In this document: positions 13,478 to 19,585 of the stretch, in pieces
Layout of the letters: each line of letters opens with the position of its first letter
Position numbering within the stretch: position 1 is the first letter of the stretch
Virus record (IMG/VR): IMGVR_UViG_3300048589_000791
Span: 1-22,144 of that record
Length of the DNA stretch: 22,144 bases
Reading direction: 5' to 3' (one strand)
From: a virus
Notes under the pieces: model-generated
The model's input: only the letters and a program-made list of their open reading frames with translations
Told to the model about the DNA's origin: nothing
Databases searched by the model: none
Made by a program: the position numbers and the translations under genes

Positions 13478-13573
13478 GTGTTGCAACACTTTTTCCTTCG
13501 ACATCTGCAACATGATCGTGCTATTCCGAAGGCAAGATGGGGAGAGTGCGCTGGAAAGCTCGCTCTCCCCTTT
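13478..13573 (+). terminator. Terminator region ending the replication operon (palindrome plus strong hairpin)
   Basis: Just after the stop at 13470, GTGTTGCAACAC (13478-13489), a perfect 12-bp palindrome, is followed by TTTTT (13490-13494). Further on, GGGGAGAG (13539-13546) pairs perfectly with CTCTCCCC (13563-13570) around a 16-base loop and is followed by TTTGCATTTG. The second hairpin is a credible Rho-independent terminator for the plus strand and sits 8 bp from the end of the antisense gene at 13581. It may therefore serve both convergent units. The first could instead be an operator. Confidence 0.6.
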
Positions 13574-13580
13574 GCATTTG

Positions 13581-14174
13581 CTATTGGTCAGTGGGCTTCT
13601 TCTGCAGCGACTTCCGGATAGATTCCTCAAAGCGCTCCGGCCGAGAGAAATAGAAGGAGATCTCTTCGTTCGGCAAAGGCTGACCAGGCTGAGGCGGCTG
13701 GCCATCATCGCCTGTAGGTGGCTGACCGGGCGTGAACACCTCTCGCGCTAGCGAGACCACATCGTCACGCAAGTGCCCGAAGCCGACTTTGGCGTCCTGA
13801 TAATCGGCGAGAAAGCTCGCCGCCGAAGATGCAATGGTTATCGTTGAAGCCACGATGACAGCTCCAACTTGAATTTTGGCGAGAACCGAGCCAGCCTCGT
13901 AGCTGATACTGATGACAGTCAAGCGTTCAAGCAGCAGAAGCTGTTCATCTACTCCCAAGGTTTCCGAACGCCGCTCTGGCTTGAATGCGAACTCGCGAGG
14001 ATTGACCCCGTCCAAGCGGGTTTGAAGAATACCGAGCCGTTCGACGAAATAGGGTAAGTCGTTCGACTGTGCGCCAGTACGAACGAAGTCAGCAAAGTTG
14101 CGGTCGGACAATCGATAGGAAATCGTCCCAACATAGGCGGTAAAGCGACCTTCGCCCAATTTCGAATCTACCAT
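13581..14174 (-). CDS. Antisense single-TM protein of unknown function (cargo/moron)
   Basis: A 197-aa protein encoded against the surrounding phage genes. Codons are less G/C-biased than in the flanking replication genes, which suggests separate acquisition. The N-terminal half is soluble (TAYVGTISYRLSDRNFADFV, then LGVDEQLLLLERLTVISISY). One hydrophobic segment, at ~101-122 (KIQVGAVIVASTITIASSAA then SFLADY), is a likely membrane helix. The tail is Pro/Gln/Gly-rich (FTPGQPPTGDDGQPPQPG) and ends in a basic stretch (SIRKSLQKKP). No signal peptide or known family is seen. ATG 14174 has GGAG nine bases upstream; the frame runs open to 14549, but that part looks non-coding. Placement, own terminator and composition fit a lysogenic-conversion or defence/exclusion gene. 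The function is not known. Confidence 0.75.
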   Translation of the reverse strand: MVDSKLGEGRFTAYVGTISYRLSDRNFADFVRTGAQSNDLPYFVERLGILQTRLDGVNPREFAFKPERRSETLGVDEQLLLLERLTVISISYEAGSVLAKIQVGAVIVASTITIASSAASFLADYQDAKVGFGHLRDDVVSLAREVFTPGQPPTGDDGQPPQPGQPLPNEEISFYFSRPERFEESIRKSLQKKPTDQ

Positions 14175-14215
14175 CGCGAACAGCTCCAGGATGACGCAAG
14201 CTACTGGTATGCGGG

Positions 14216-14431
14216 ATGTATTGCCGCTGTGAAGCGAAATCCGCCGCTGGGTGGATGAAGAGCCTCGGATCGGTGATGACTGAAAGGCGGGCACCACGGG
14301 GTTTCCGGTTCCTTCTGCGCGACATTCGTATGCTGGCGGGCGAAGCGCGGGACATCGCCAGCGACAGGGCCGGATTTTTGGGAAGCCACCCGGAAGCCGG
14401 AGCCACTCGCGCGCTGCGCAAACCCCAATGA
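14216..14431 (+). CDS. Doubtful small frame in the gap before the ParB-methyltransferase
   Basis: The 373-bp gap 14175-14547 holds one plus-strand frame of 71 codons. Its central part reads ERRAPRGFRFLLRDIRMLAG, with a basic amphipathic look, and its stop overlaps an ATG at 14428 (ATGA) that is in frame with the following methyltransferase. No Shine-Dalgarno stands out and no family is recognised. The gap also repeats short CCGGAG/CCGGAAGCC words (14383-14512) with no clear order. It may be a small phage gene, a remnant, or untranslated sequence upstream of the methyltransferase. Confidence 0.25.
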   Translation: MYCRCEAKSAAGWMKSLGSVMTERRAPRGFRFLLRDIRMLAGEARDIASDRAGFLGSHPEAGATRALRKPQ

Positions 14432-14547
14432 ACGCTGGCCTTCCGACCGGACACCGCTGGTGGCCGCTGGACCCCGCGTGGAGTCCGGCCCGGCATCCGG
14501 AGTCCGGAAGCCACCGGCATCCACCCGACCGAGGAACCTTGCCCACC

Positions 14548-15924
14548 ATGACGCTGAGCTTCGCCCCGGACGCGATCGAGACCTGGCCGCTGTCGCGCCT
14601 CCAGCCCTACGCGAAGAACGCGAAGGCGCACGGGGCGGACCAGGTCGCGAAGATCGCCGCCAGCATGGCCGAGTTCGGCTGGACCGTGCCGTGTCTCGTC
14701 GGCGAGGACGGCGAGCTGATCGCGGGACACGGGCGCGTGCTGGCCGCCACACAGCTCGGGCTGACCGAGGCGCCGGTGATCGTGCTCGGGCATCTGACCG
14801 AGGCGCAGCGCCGGGCGTATCGGATCGCGGACAACAAGCTGACCGAACTCGGCACCTGGGACGAGGCGCTGCTGTCTGCGGAACTGAACGATCTGCTGGC
14901 CGAGGATTTCGACCTGTCGCTGGTCGGCTTCTCGGACGGCGAACTCGACAAGCTGCTGGCTTTCGTGCCGGAGGGGGACGTTGAAGAAGGTGGCGCCGGG
15001 GGCTCCGTGCCGCCGGTAACCATCCCCGAGCCGCCGCGCAATCCTGCGTCGCGTACCGGCGATCTCTGGATCCTCGGCGACCACCGGCTGCTCTGCGGCG
15101 ACAGCACCAGCGCGGCCGATGTGCGCCGCCTGATGAACGGCGAGCGGGCGATCCTGTTTGCCACCGATCCGCCCTATCTGGTGGACTACGACGGCTCGAA
15201 CCATCCGACCCGCAACAAGGACTGGTCCGCGTCCTATGGCACAACTTGGGACGACTCCTCTCAGGGCGCGGAGCTCTACGACGGCTTCATCGCTGCGGCG
15301 GTCGCCGAGGCCATCGCCGAAGACGCCGCCTGGTACTGCTGGCACGCCTCGCGCCGCCAGGCGATGCTGGAGGCCTGCTGGGAGAAGGCGGGCGCTTTCG
15401 TCCATCAGCAGATCATCTGGGTGAAGGATCGTGGGGTTCTCACCCGCTCGCATTACCTCTGGAAGCACGAGCCGTGCTTCATGGGCTGGCGTCGCCCGAA
15501 CCGTCCGCCGAAGGTGGCGGAGCAGACGCTGCCGTCGACATGGGAGATGCCGTCCTTCGCCAAGGACGAGCGCCCGGACCACCCGACGCCGAAACCGCTC
15601 GACGCCTTCGGGATCCCTATGCGCTGGCACGTCGCCCGTGGCGGCCTCTGCTACGAGCCGTTCTCGGGGTCCGGGTCGCAGATCATGGCGGGCGAGGCCA
15701 ACGGCCGCCGGGTCTTCGCGATGGAAATCAGCCCGGCCTACATCGATGTCGCCGTGGAACGCTGGCAGGCCGAGACCGGCCGCGACGCGATCCTCGACGG
15801 CGACGGTCGGAGCTTCGCGCAGGTAAGGACCGAGCGGCTGGGCGACGACGCCGCCCCCGCGGCAGATACGCCGGACACGGACGCCGCCCCCGAGCCCGCG
15901 CGAAAGCGCAAGACCGCTGCGTGA
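14548..15924 (+). CDS. ParB-domain DNA N6-adenine methyltransferase (DPPY, beta-type order)
   Basis: A 458-aa fusion. Residues ~10-110 form a ParB/Srx-like nuclease-family domain with the box ELIAGHGRVLAA. After a linker rich in G/V/P comes a methyltransferase: ATDPPYLVDYDGS (DPPY at 207-210, catalytic) and later YEPFSGSGSQ (~370, SAM-binding FxGxG). Catalytic motif first and SAM motif second is the beta-class order. DPPY points to N6-adenine, though N4-cytosine cannot be excluded. Phage ParB-methylase fusions like this modify viral DNA, plausibly for evading restriction or timing packaging. ATG 14548 was chosen at the start of the ParB-like domain; GAGGAA lies 12-17 bases upstream. An ATG at 14428 would add 40 Pro/His/Trp-rich residues. 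No partner endonuclease is adjacent. Confidence 0.92.
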   Translation: MTLSFAPDAIETWPLSRLQPYAKNAKAHGADQVAKIAASMAEFGWTVPCLVGEDGELIAGHGRVLAATQLGLTEAPVIVLGHLTEAQRRAYRIADNKLTELGTWDEALLSAELNDLLAEDFDLSLVGFSDGELDKLLAFVPEGDVEEGGAGGSVPPVTIPEPPRNPASRTGDLWILGDHRLLCGDSTSAADVRRLMNGERAILFATDPPYLVDYDGSNHPTRNKDWSASYGTTWDDSSQGAELYDGFIAAAVAEAIAEDAAWYCWHASRRQAMLEACWEKAGAFVHQQIIWVKDRGVLTRSHYLWKHEPCFMGWRRPNRPPKVAEQTLPSTWEMPSFAKDERPDHPTPKPLDAFGIPMRWHVARGGLCYEPFSGSGSQIMAGEANGRRVFAMEISPAYIDVAVERWQAETGRDAILDGDGRSFAQVRTERLGDDAAPAADTPDTDAAPEPARKRKTAA

Positions 15925-15925
15925 C

Positions 15926-17107
15926 ATGCATGACCTGGCTCTACCTTCCTCCGGACGCGCTTCCGGAACCGGAGACGCATGCCTCTTCGGCCTCTCCTTC
16001 TGTTCCGGCGCAGGCGGGCTCGACCTCGGGCTCACCATCGCCATCCCCGGATATCGTGCTGTGGGCCATGTCGAACGGGAAACCTACGCCGCAGCAACTC
16101 TTGTGGCGCGGATGGAAGACGCGTCCCTGGATCAGGCTGTTGTCTGGGACGATGTTGCCACCTTCGACGGCCGCCCGTGGCGCGGCGCGGTGGACATCAT
16201 CACTGCGGGTTATCCGTGCCAGCCGTTCTCTGTCGCGGGCAAGCGCCGGGGCGCCGACGACCCGCGCCACCTCTGGCCCCATGTCGCCCGCATCATCGGT
16301 GAAATTAAACCGCCCTTCGTGTTCCTCGAAAATGTCGCCCATCATCTCCGCCTCGGCTTCCCCGAAGTCGCCAGCGGACTGGTCGGCATGGGCTACCGCC
16401 TTGCGGCAGGCCTCTTCACGGCGGCGGAAGTCGGCGCGCCCCATCGACGCGAGCGGCTGTTCATCCTTGCCATTCGAGAAGGCGACACGCTGGCCGACCC
16501 CGCGCGCCTGCTCTGGCACCCGGTCGAGTGGCGGCAACCGGACGGAACTGCTGTGTCTCTGGCCGACGCCGAGGGCCAGCGCCAACGAGAACCGGCAGAC
16601 GAAACCCACGCCGTCGCAGGAAGCGGGTCAGCACGGCATGAACCTCGCGACGACCGCCGCGCTCTGGCCGACGCCCCAGATCGACAGTTTCCGCAGTCGG
16701 GGTGGCGAGCGGAAGGACGAGAAGGGTCTGGACCGGATGGCGCGGGACTGGCCAACGCCGATGGCGAACGACGGCTGCAAGCCGAGCGCAGGCAATCGCA
16801 AGACGGCCGATCTGACCCATGCGGCGGGGATGTGGATGACGCCGACGGCGCGCGATCACAAGGATGGGGCGACGACACTGGCGAACACGCCGGTGAACGG
16901 GTTGCTTGGCCGCCAGGTCCTGGTGACGCCGATGGCTGGGAGCGATACCTGCGATGTGCGCCGGACCTTGAACCCGCTGTTCGTCGAGGCGCTGATGGGA
17001 TGGCCCACCGGGTGGACCGGCTTCGCCTCTGTGGCAACGGCGTGGTCCCTCTGGTTGCAGCGCATGCGCTGCGAACTCTCGCGGCTGAGCTGCTGGCCGA
17101 TGGATGA
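15926..17107 (+). CDS. dcm: DNA (cytosine-5-)-methyltransferase
   Basis: A 393-aa C5-cytosine methyltransferase. Motif I is FCSGAGGLDLG (25-35), motif IV GYPCQPFS with catalytic Cys98, motif VI FLENVA (~132-137), motif VIII RRERLFILA (~175-183), and motif X RLRLCGNGVVPLVAAHALRT near the end. It transfers a methyl group from SAM to cytosine in double-stranded DNA; target specificity is unknown. The region between VIII and X (about 16490-16990), where a target-recognition domain should be, is an odd Asp/Gly/Arg/Ala-rich sequence with LADA repeats. Its third codon positions are far less G/C-rich than the +1 frame: 48 of 86 codons against 74 of 86, counted by hand over 16737-16994. This suggests overlap with another coding frame, or a frameshift. 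It starts 1 bp after the adenine methyltransferase stop. Confidence 0.85.
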   Translation: MHDLALPSSGRASGTGDACLFGLSFCSGAGGLDLGLTIAIPGYRAVGHVERETYAAATLVARMEDASLDQAVVWDDVATFDGRPWRGAVDIITAGYPCQPFSVAGKRRGADDPRHLWPHVARIIGEIKPPFVFLENVAHHLRLGFPEVASGLVGMGYRLAAGLFTAAEVGAPHRRERLFILAIREGDTLADPARLLWHPVEWRQPDGTAVSLADAEGQRQREPADETHAVAGSGSARHEPRDDRRALADAPDRQFPQSGWRAEGREGSGPDGAGLANADGERRLQAERRQSQDGRSDPCGGDVDDADGARSQGWGDDTGEHAGERVAWPPGPGDADGWERYLRCAPDLEPAVRRGADGMAHRVDRLRLCGNGVVPLVAAHALRTLAAELLADG

Positions 17108-17156
17108 GGTCGGAAGTTCGTTTTCTGAACCCCAGCTGTATGCTATCAAAGTCTAG
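15930..17156 (+). CDS. Overlapping +1-frame reading frame with W-P-T-P repeats (dual-coding candidate)
   Basis: A 408-codon open frame in the +1 frame of the C5-methyltransferase; its ATG (15930) lies 4 bases after the methyltransferase ATG (15926; ATGCATG). It begins MTWLYLPPDALPEPETH. It includes GKPTPQQLLWRGWKTRPWIR, LLSGTMLPPSTAARGAARWT and a Ser/Thr-rich stretch. It then has repeated WPTP/TPTA units (LWPTPRASANENRQTKPTP, RDWPTPMAND, WMTPTARDHKD) and LNPLFVEALMGWPTGWT. I recall annotated phage proteins with just these features (RAWK..W, LSG..PST, repeated WPTP, LMGWP.GWT). The LADA repeats of the methyltransferase and WPTP here are the same bases in two frames. Third-position G/C strongly favours this frame from ~16490 to ~17090. 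It may be a real overlapping gene, or the true C-terminus reached by frameshift. Confidence 0.45.
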   Translation: MTWLYLPPDALPEPETHASSASPSVPAQAGSTSGSPSPSPDIVLWAMSNGKPTPQQLLWRGWKTRPWIRLLSGTMLPPSTAARGAARWTSSLRVIRASRSLSRASAGAPTTRATSGPMSPASSVKLNRPSCSSKMSPIISASASPKSPADWSAWATALRQASSRRRKSARPIDASGCSSLPFEKATRWPTPRACSGTRSSGGNRTELLCLWPTPRASANENRQTKPTPSQEAGQHGMNLATTAALWPTPQIDSFRSRGGERKDEKGLDRMARDWPTPMANDGCKPSAGNRKTADLTHAAGMWMTPTARDHKDGATTLANTPVNGLLGRQVLVTPMAGSDTCDVRRTLNPLFVEALMGWPTGWTGFASVATAWSLWLQRMRCELSRLSCWPMDEVGSSFSEPQLYAIKV

Positions 17157-17176
17157 GGCTTTAGTGAGACTCGAGC

Positions 17177-17617
17177 ATGGCACTTTGGAACTGGTTCAAA
17201 AAAGCACCGGAGCCTGACCGACTCACCGTCAGTGAGATCATGGAGAACCGTCTTTTCTTCACTCGCAAGAAGAATAGACACGGGTATGTTGTTGAGGCTG
17301 AAAAATCTATCGACGAAGCATTTCATCTTTTTCGGCTGGAGCTATTTAAACTCCGAATGGCGGAAATTGGTGTATCAGATGATTGGGTAAAGCAAAACTC
17401 TCCGATCAAAGTTGAAGTAGAAGACCTCCCGGAGCTCAGTCAAATGAGCAGGCGAGAGCTCGATGCTTTGACAAGGAAGCTCCAGTCAATTGAGTATCTT
17501 CGTTCAGAAGTCATCGTGGCTTCGGCTCGGCTAGCAAAGCAAGCAAAGCTTGCACGACATAGGAAACATGAGGCCGAGGCGGGTCAGGCGGAAGGGCCAA
17601 AGAAAGACTTAATCTGA
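17177..17617 (+). CDS. Hypothetical protein, first gene of an A/T-richer two-gene module
   Basis: A 146-aa soluble, charged, mostly helical protein. It starts MALWNWFKKAPEPDRLTVSE, has a basic segment (FFTRKKNRHGYVVEAEKSID) and a likely helix EAFHLFRLELFKLRMAEIGV, and ends in a long charged helix (LRSEVIVASARLAKQAKLAR then HRKHEAEA). The DNA is visibly richer in A/T than the methyltransferase and terminase genes around it, with A/T-ending codons, so the pair was probably acquired separately. No family, signal peptide or membrane segment is recognised. Its stop shares a base with the next ATG (TGATG, 17615-17619), so the two proteins are probably made together. That suggests a functional pair such as toxin-antidote, effector-partner or an exclusion system, but function is unknown. 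Confidence 0.75.
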   Translation: MALWNWFKKAPEPDRLTVSEIMENRLFFTRKKNRHGYVVEAEKSIDEAFHLFRLELFKLRMAEIGVSDDWVKQNSPIKVEVEDLPELSQMSRRELDALTRKLQSIEYLRSEVIVASARLAKQAKLARHRKHEAEAGQAEGPKKDLI

Positions 17618-18636
17618 TGAAAGCAGAAGACGGAAAAGAAAGTCAAGAGGATCATCGACCGCAAGCTTGGTCGTACGATCTTTTGGTTGAATCTTTATGT
17701 GCGTCGATTGGTAACGATCTGAATACCTCATCTGGAAAGTTAAGAACCCTATTGGGAACATCTCATGGGTATTTTTCCAAGTCCGCCATGCAGGAGTACG
17801 AGTCGCACCTCAGCGAAATGATACAGTCAGCGGGAATTAAGCCTCATTCCGACACGATTAACGCATTTGCTCACGCCTACGCATCTGCGCTCATATACGT
17901 ATCGACCAGTCAATATCTATCGGAAAACTTAGGTGGGCAAGTGGCTACCGTTTTGGGAAATATGAAGGAAACCAGCTACAGGGAAGTGATCGGATTGAAG
18001 GGAGACACAAAGGCCGACTCGATCAAGGATCAGCTAGACAATGCCCTCGGAAGAGATGTGGGGCGCTACATCATTTCAACCGGAGGCGGAGTTTCCGACA
18101 TTCCGCAAGTCTTGGTGGATCGCTATTTTAATGGAGACTTTTATCTTCTGGAGCCGGACGAAGCCACGATCGTGCACAGTGATGGATTGCCATTTGGGAC
18201 GGTTGTCGGCGGTGATTTAATCATTGAAGGGGCGCCATCTCATTTGTCATTGGAATCAAGAGATGAGCTTTATAGCCCCGATTTTGGCTGGCCAGACCTT
18301 GAAGCCAGTCTGGATAACTTGTTTGAAAATGGCATAACAAGCCAAACTTCGCTTGATATAAGTGGTTATGATATTTTCGGTTTTAGTCACTTCGACTATG
18401 GCATCGAGAGCTCCAGTGATCACCTCGAGAACGACGACTCAGGTCAGGGCGAACACTCAAGTGACGGTAGCGATCGGCATGACGCCTATGACAATGACTT
18501 GCAGGAGGGAATAGAAATGAACGATCTAAGTGATGTTGGTGGATATTCGTCTGGTGTTGCCGCCAATGAGAGAGATGGACAAAGTGGTAACTTTAACAAT
18601 CTCGATCACCGGAGCCCCGGGAATACATCAACCTAG
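17617..18636 (+). CDS. Hypothetical protein with AFxHAY...DNxxGR pattern and disordered acidic tail
   Basis: A 339-aa protein and second gene of the A/T-richer pair. Residues ~80-150 read TINAFAHAYASALIYVSTSQ, then after ~40 residues KDQLDNALGRDVGRYI. An A-F-x-H-A-Y helix and a distal D-N-x-x-G-R helix resemble, loosely, the DUF6973-type domain seen at the ends of some secreted or toxin-like proteins; this match is tentative. A short segment VDRYFNGDFYLLEPDEATIV follows. The last ~90 residues are Asp/Ser/Gly/Asn-rich (SSSDHLENDDSGQGEHSSDG) and probably disordered. No signal peptide or membrane helix is seen. It converges on the small leftward gene ending at 18688, without a clear hairpin between them. 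The role is unknown; a cargo toxin or defence effector is inference. Confidence 0.75.
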   Translation: MKAEDGKESQEDHRPQAWSYDLLVESLCASIGNDLNTSSGKLRTLLGTSHGYFSKSAMQEYESHLSEMIQSAGIKPHSDTINAFAHAYASALIYVSTSQYLSENLGGQVATVLGNMKETSYREVIGLKGDTKADSIKDQLDNALGRDVGRYIISTGGGVSDIPQVLVDRYFNGDFYLLEPDEATIVHSDGLPFGTVVGGDLIIEGAPSHLSLESRDELYSPDFGWPDLEASLDNLFENGITSQTSLDISGYDIFGFSHFDYGIESSSDHLENDDSGQGEHSSDGSDRHDAYDNDLQEGIEMNDLSDVGGYSSGVAANERDGQSGNFNNLDHRSPGNTST

Positions 18637-18687
18637 TATTCGCTTCTCTCTTCAAGTAACAAAAGATTTCGCTCAAGCCTTGTACTT

Positions 18688-18912
18688 TCACTCGGCGTGT
18701 TCGCCTTCCTTGAAGGCAATGTCGGTGATCTCGCGCAGCTTGGCGCGGTAGTGGTTCAGGGTGCCGACGTCGCCCCAATGGATATCGTCGGGGCTGGTCG
18801 CGAAATGGTCGGCGCTGAGGGCCACAAGGCGCTCCAGCATCGCGTCGATCTCGGTCTTGGCGGCGATGAAGGCGTCGAGGGCTTTGGCGTTGTCGGTCGC
18901 GCGGTGGGTCAT
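18688..18912 (-). CDS. Small conserved-looking protein divergent from the terminase genes
   Basis: A 74-aa helical protein: MTHRATDNAKALDAFIAAKT, then EIDAMLERLVALSADHFATS, then DIHWGDVGTLNHYRAKLREI and an acidic end (TDIAFKEGEHAE). ATG 18912 has AAGGAG eight bases upstream on the minus strand. An upstream open frame to 19302 is a shadow of the terminase small-subunit gene. Proteins with the DIHWGDVGTLNHY segment are familiar to me from alphaproteobacterial prophages next to Nu1-type terminases; function unknown. It is transcribed away from the terminase, across a 112-bp space holding a perfect dyad (18973-18995), and could be a small regulator or accessory packaging protein. Confidence 0.8.
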   Translation of the reverse strand: MTHRATDNAKALDAFIAAKTEIDAMLERLVALSADHFATSPDDIHWGDVGTLNHYRAKLREITDIAFKEGEHAE

Positions 18913-18972
18913 CTTGGTGGCTCCTTGGTCAGGTTGCATCGTTGCGTTGGACCCACCTTCGCTCTGTCTGCG

Positions 18973-18995
18973 ATGCTTATCAACGAGATAAGCAT
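18973..18995. promoter_or_regulatory. Perfect 9-bp inverted repeat between divergent genes
   Basis: ATGCTTATC (18973-18981) and GATAAGCAT (18987-18995) form a perfect 9-bp inverted repeat with a 5-base spacer. It lies in the A/T-rich 112-bp space between the divergent small gene (start 18912) and the terminase small subunit (start 19025). ATGTTTTTG follows. A GATAAT hexamer (19008-19013) may be part of a terminase promoter, though it is close to the start. The dyad suits an operator controlling packaging genes. A weak terminator is less likely at this place. Confidence 0.5.
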
Positions 18996-19024
18996 ATGTT
19001 TTTGAATGATAATCGGAGCAGCCA

Positions 19025-19585
19025 ATGCAGGGCATGAGCGAGCGCCAGTACGCCGCGCATGTCGGCCTGTCGCGGGGCGCGATCCAGAAGGCGAAGACGG
19101 CTGAACGATTGGTGCTGTTCGCCGATGGCAGCATCGATGCCGAGGCCAGCGATGTGCGCCGGGCGGAAACGACCGACCCGTCGAAGACGCGGAAGCAGCA
19201 CGAACCGAAGTTGAAGCCGGTACCCGAGGCGGCCGTTGCTGCTGTCGGCGATACGCTGCGCGAGCAGGGTCTGGCGGTGCCAGCGGTCGGTGGTGGCACC
19301 ACTTACCTGCAGGCCAAGACCGCCAACGAGGTTCTGAAGGCGCAGGAGCGACGTATCCGGCTGCAGAAGCTGAAGGGGGAGTTGATCGAGCGTGCCCGGG
19401 CGTTGTCGCTGGTGTTCCGGCTGGCTCGGGAGGTGCGGGACGCATGGGTGAACTGGCCCGCGCGCTCGTCTGCGCTGATGGCGGCAGAACTGGGGGTCGA
19501 ACCGGCCGCGATGCAGAAGGCCTTGGAAAAACATGTCCGCGCCCACCTCGACGAACTTGCCGAGGTCCGGCCTGATTTCCGGTGA
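19025..19585 (+). CDS. Terminase small subunit (Nu1-like)
   Basis: A 186-aa protein. The N-terminus has an HTH of the Nu1/'phage DNA packaging' type (SERQYAAHVGLSRGAIQKAK). The middle has ANEVLKAQERRIRLQKLKGE then LIERARALSLVFRLAREVRD, and the end has WVNWPARSSALMAAELGVEP. This order (DNA-binding HTH, then a helical LKGELIxxxxA..VF...R..RD.W..WP region) is the recognisable signature of small terminase subunits that bind cos/pac DNA and hand it to the large subunit. ATG 19025 has CGGAGC about 8 bases upstream; a second ATG at 19034 is possible. The C-terminal end overlaps the large-subunit start by 53 bp in another frame. Confidence 0.88.
   Translation: MQGMSERQYAAHVGLSRGAIQKAKTAERLVLFADGSIDAEASDVRRAETTDPSKTRKQHEPKLKPVPEAAVAAVGDTLREQGLAVPAVGGGTTYLQAKTANEVLKAQERRIRLQKLKGELIERARALSLVFRLAREVRDAWVNWPARSSALMAAELGVEPAAMQKALEKHVRAHLDELAEVRPDFR

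Noticed and set aside
14089-16044. Long minus-strand open frame (about 651 codons) opposite the ParB-methyltransferase
   Set aside because: It spans two real genes and a gap, with low-complexity Arg/Gly/Val-rich translation. It also ends in DNA better explained by the antisense gene at 13581-14174.
14548-17107. The two methyltransferases as part of a restriction-modification system
   Set aside because: No endonuclease gene or specificity subunit is adjacent. Isolated methyltransferases are usual in phages.
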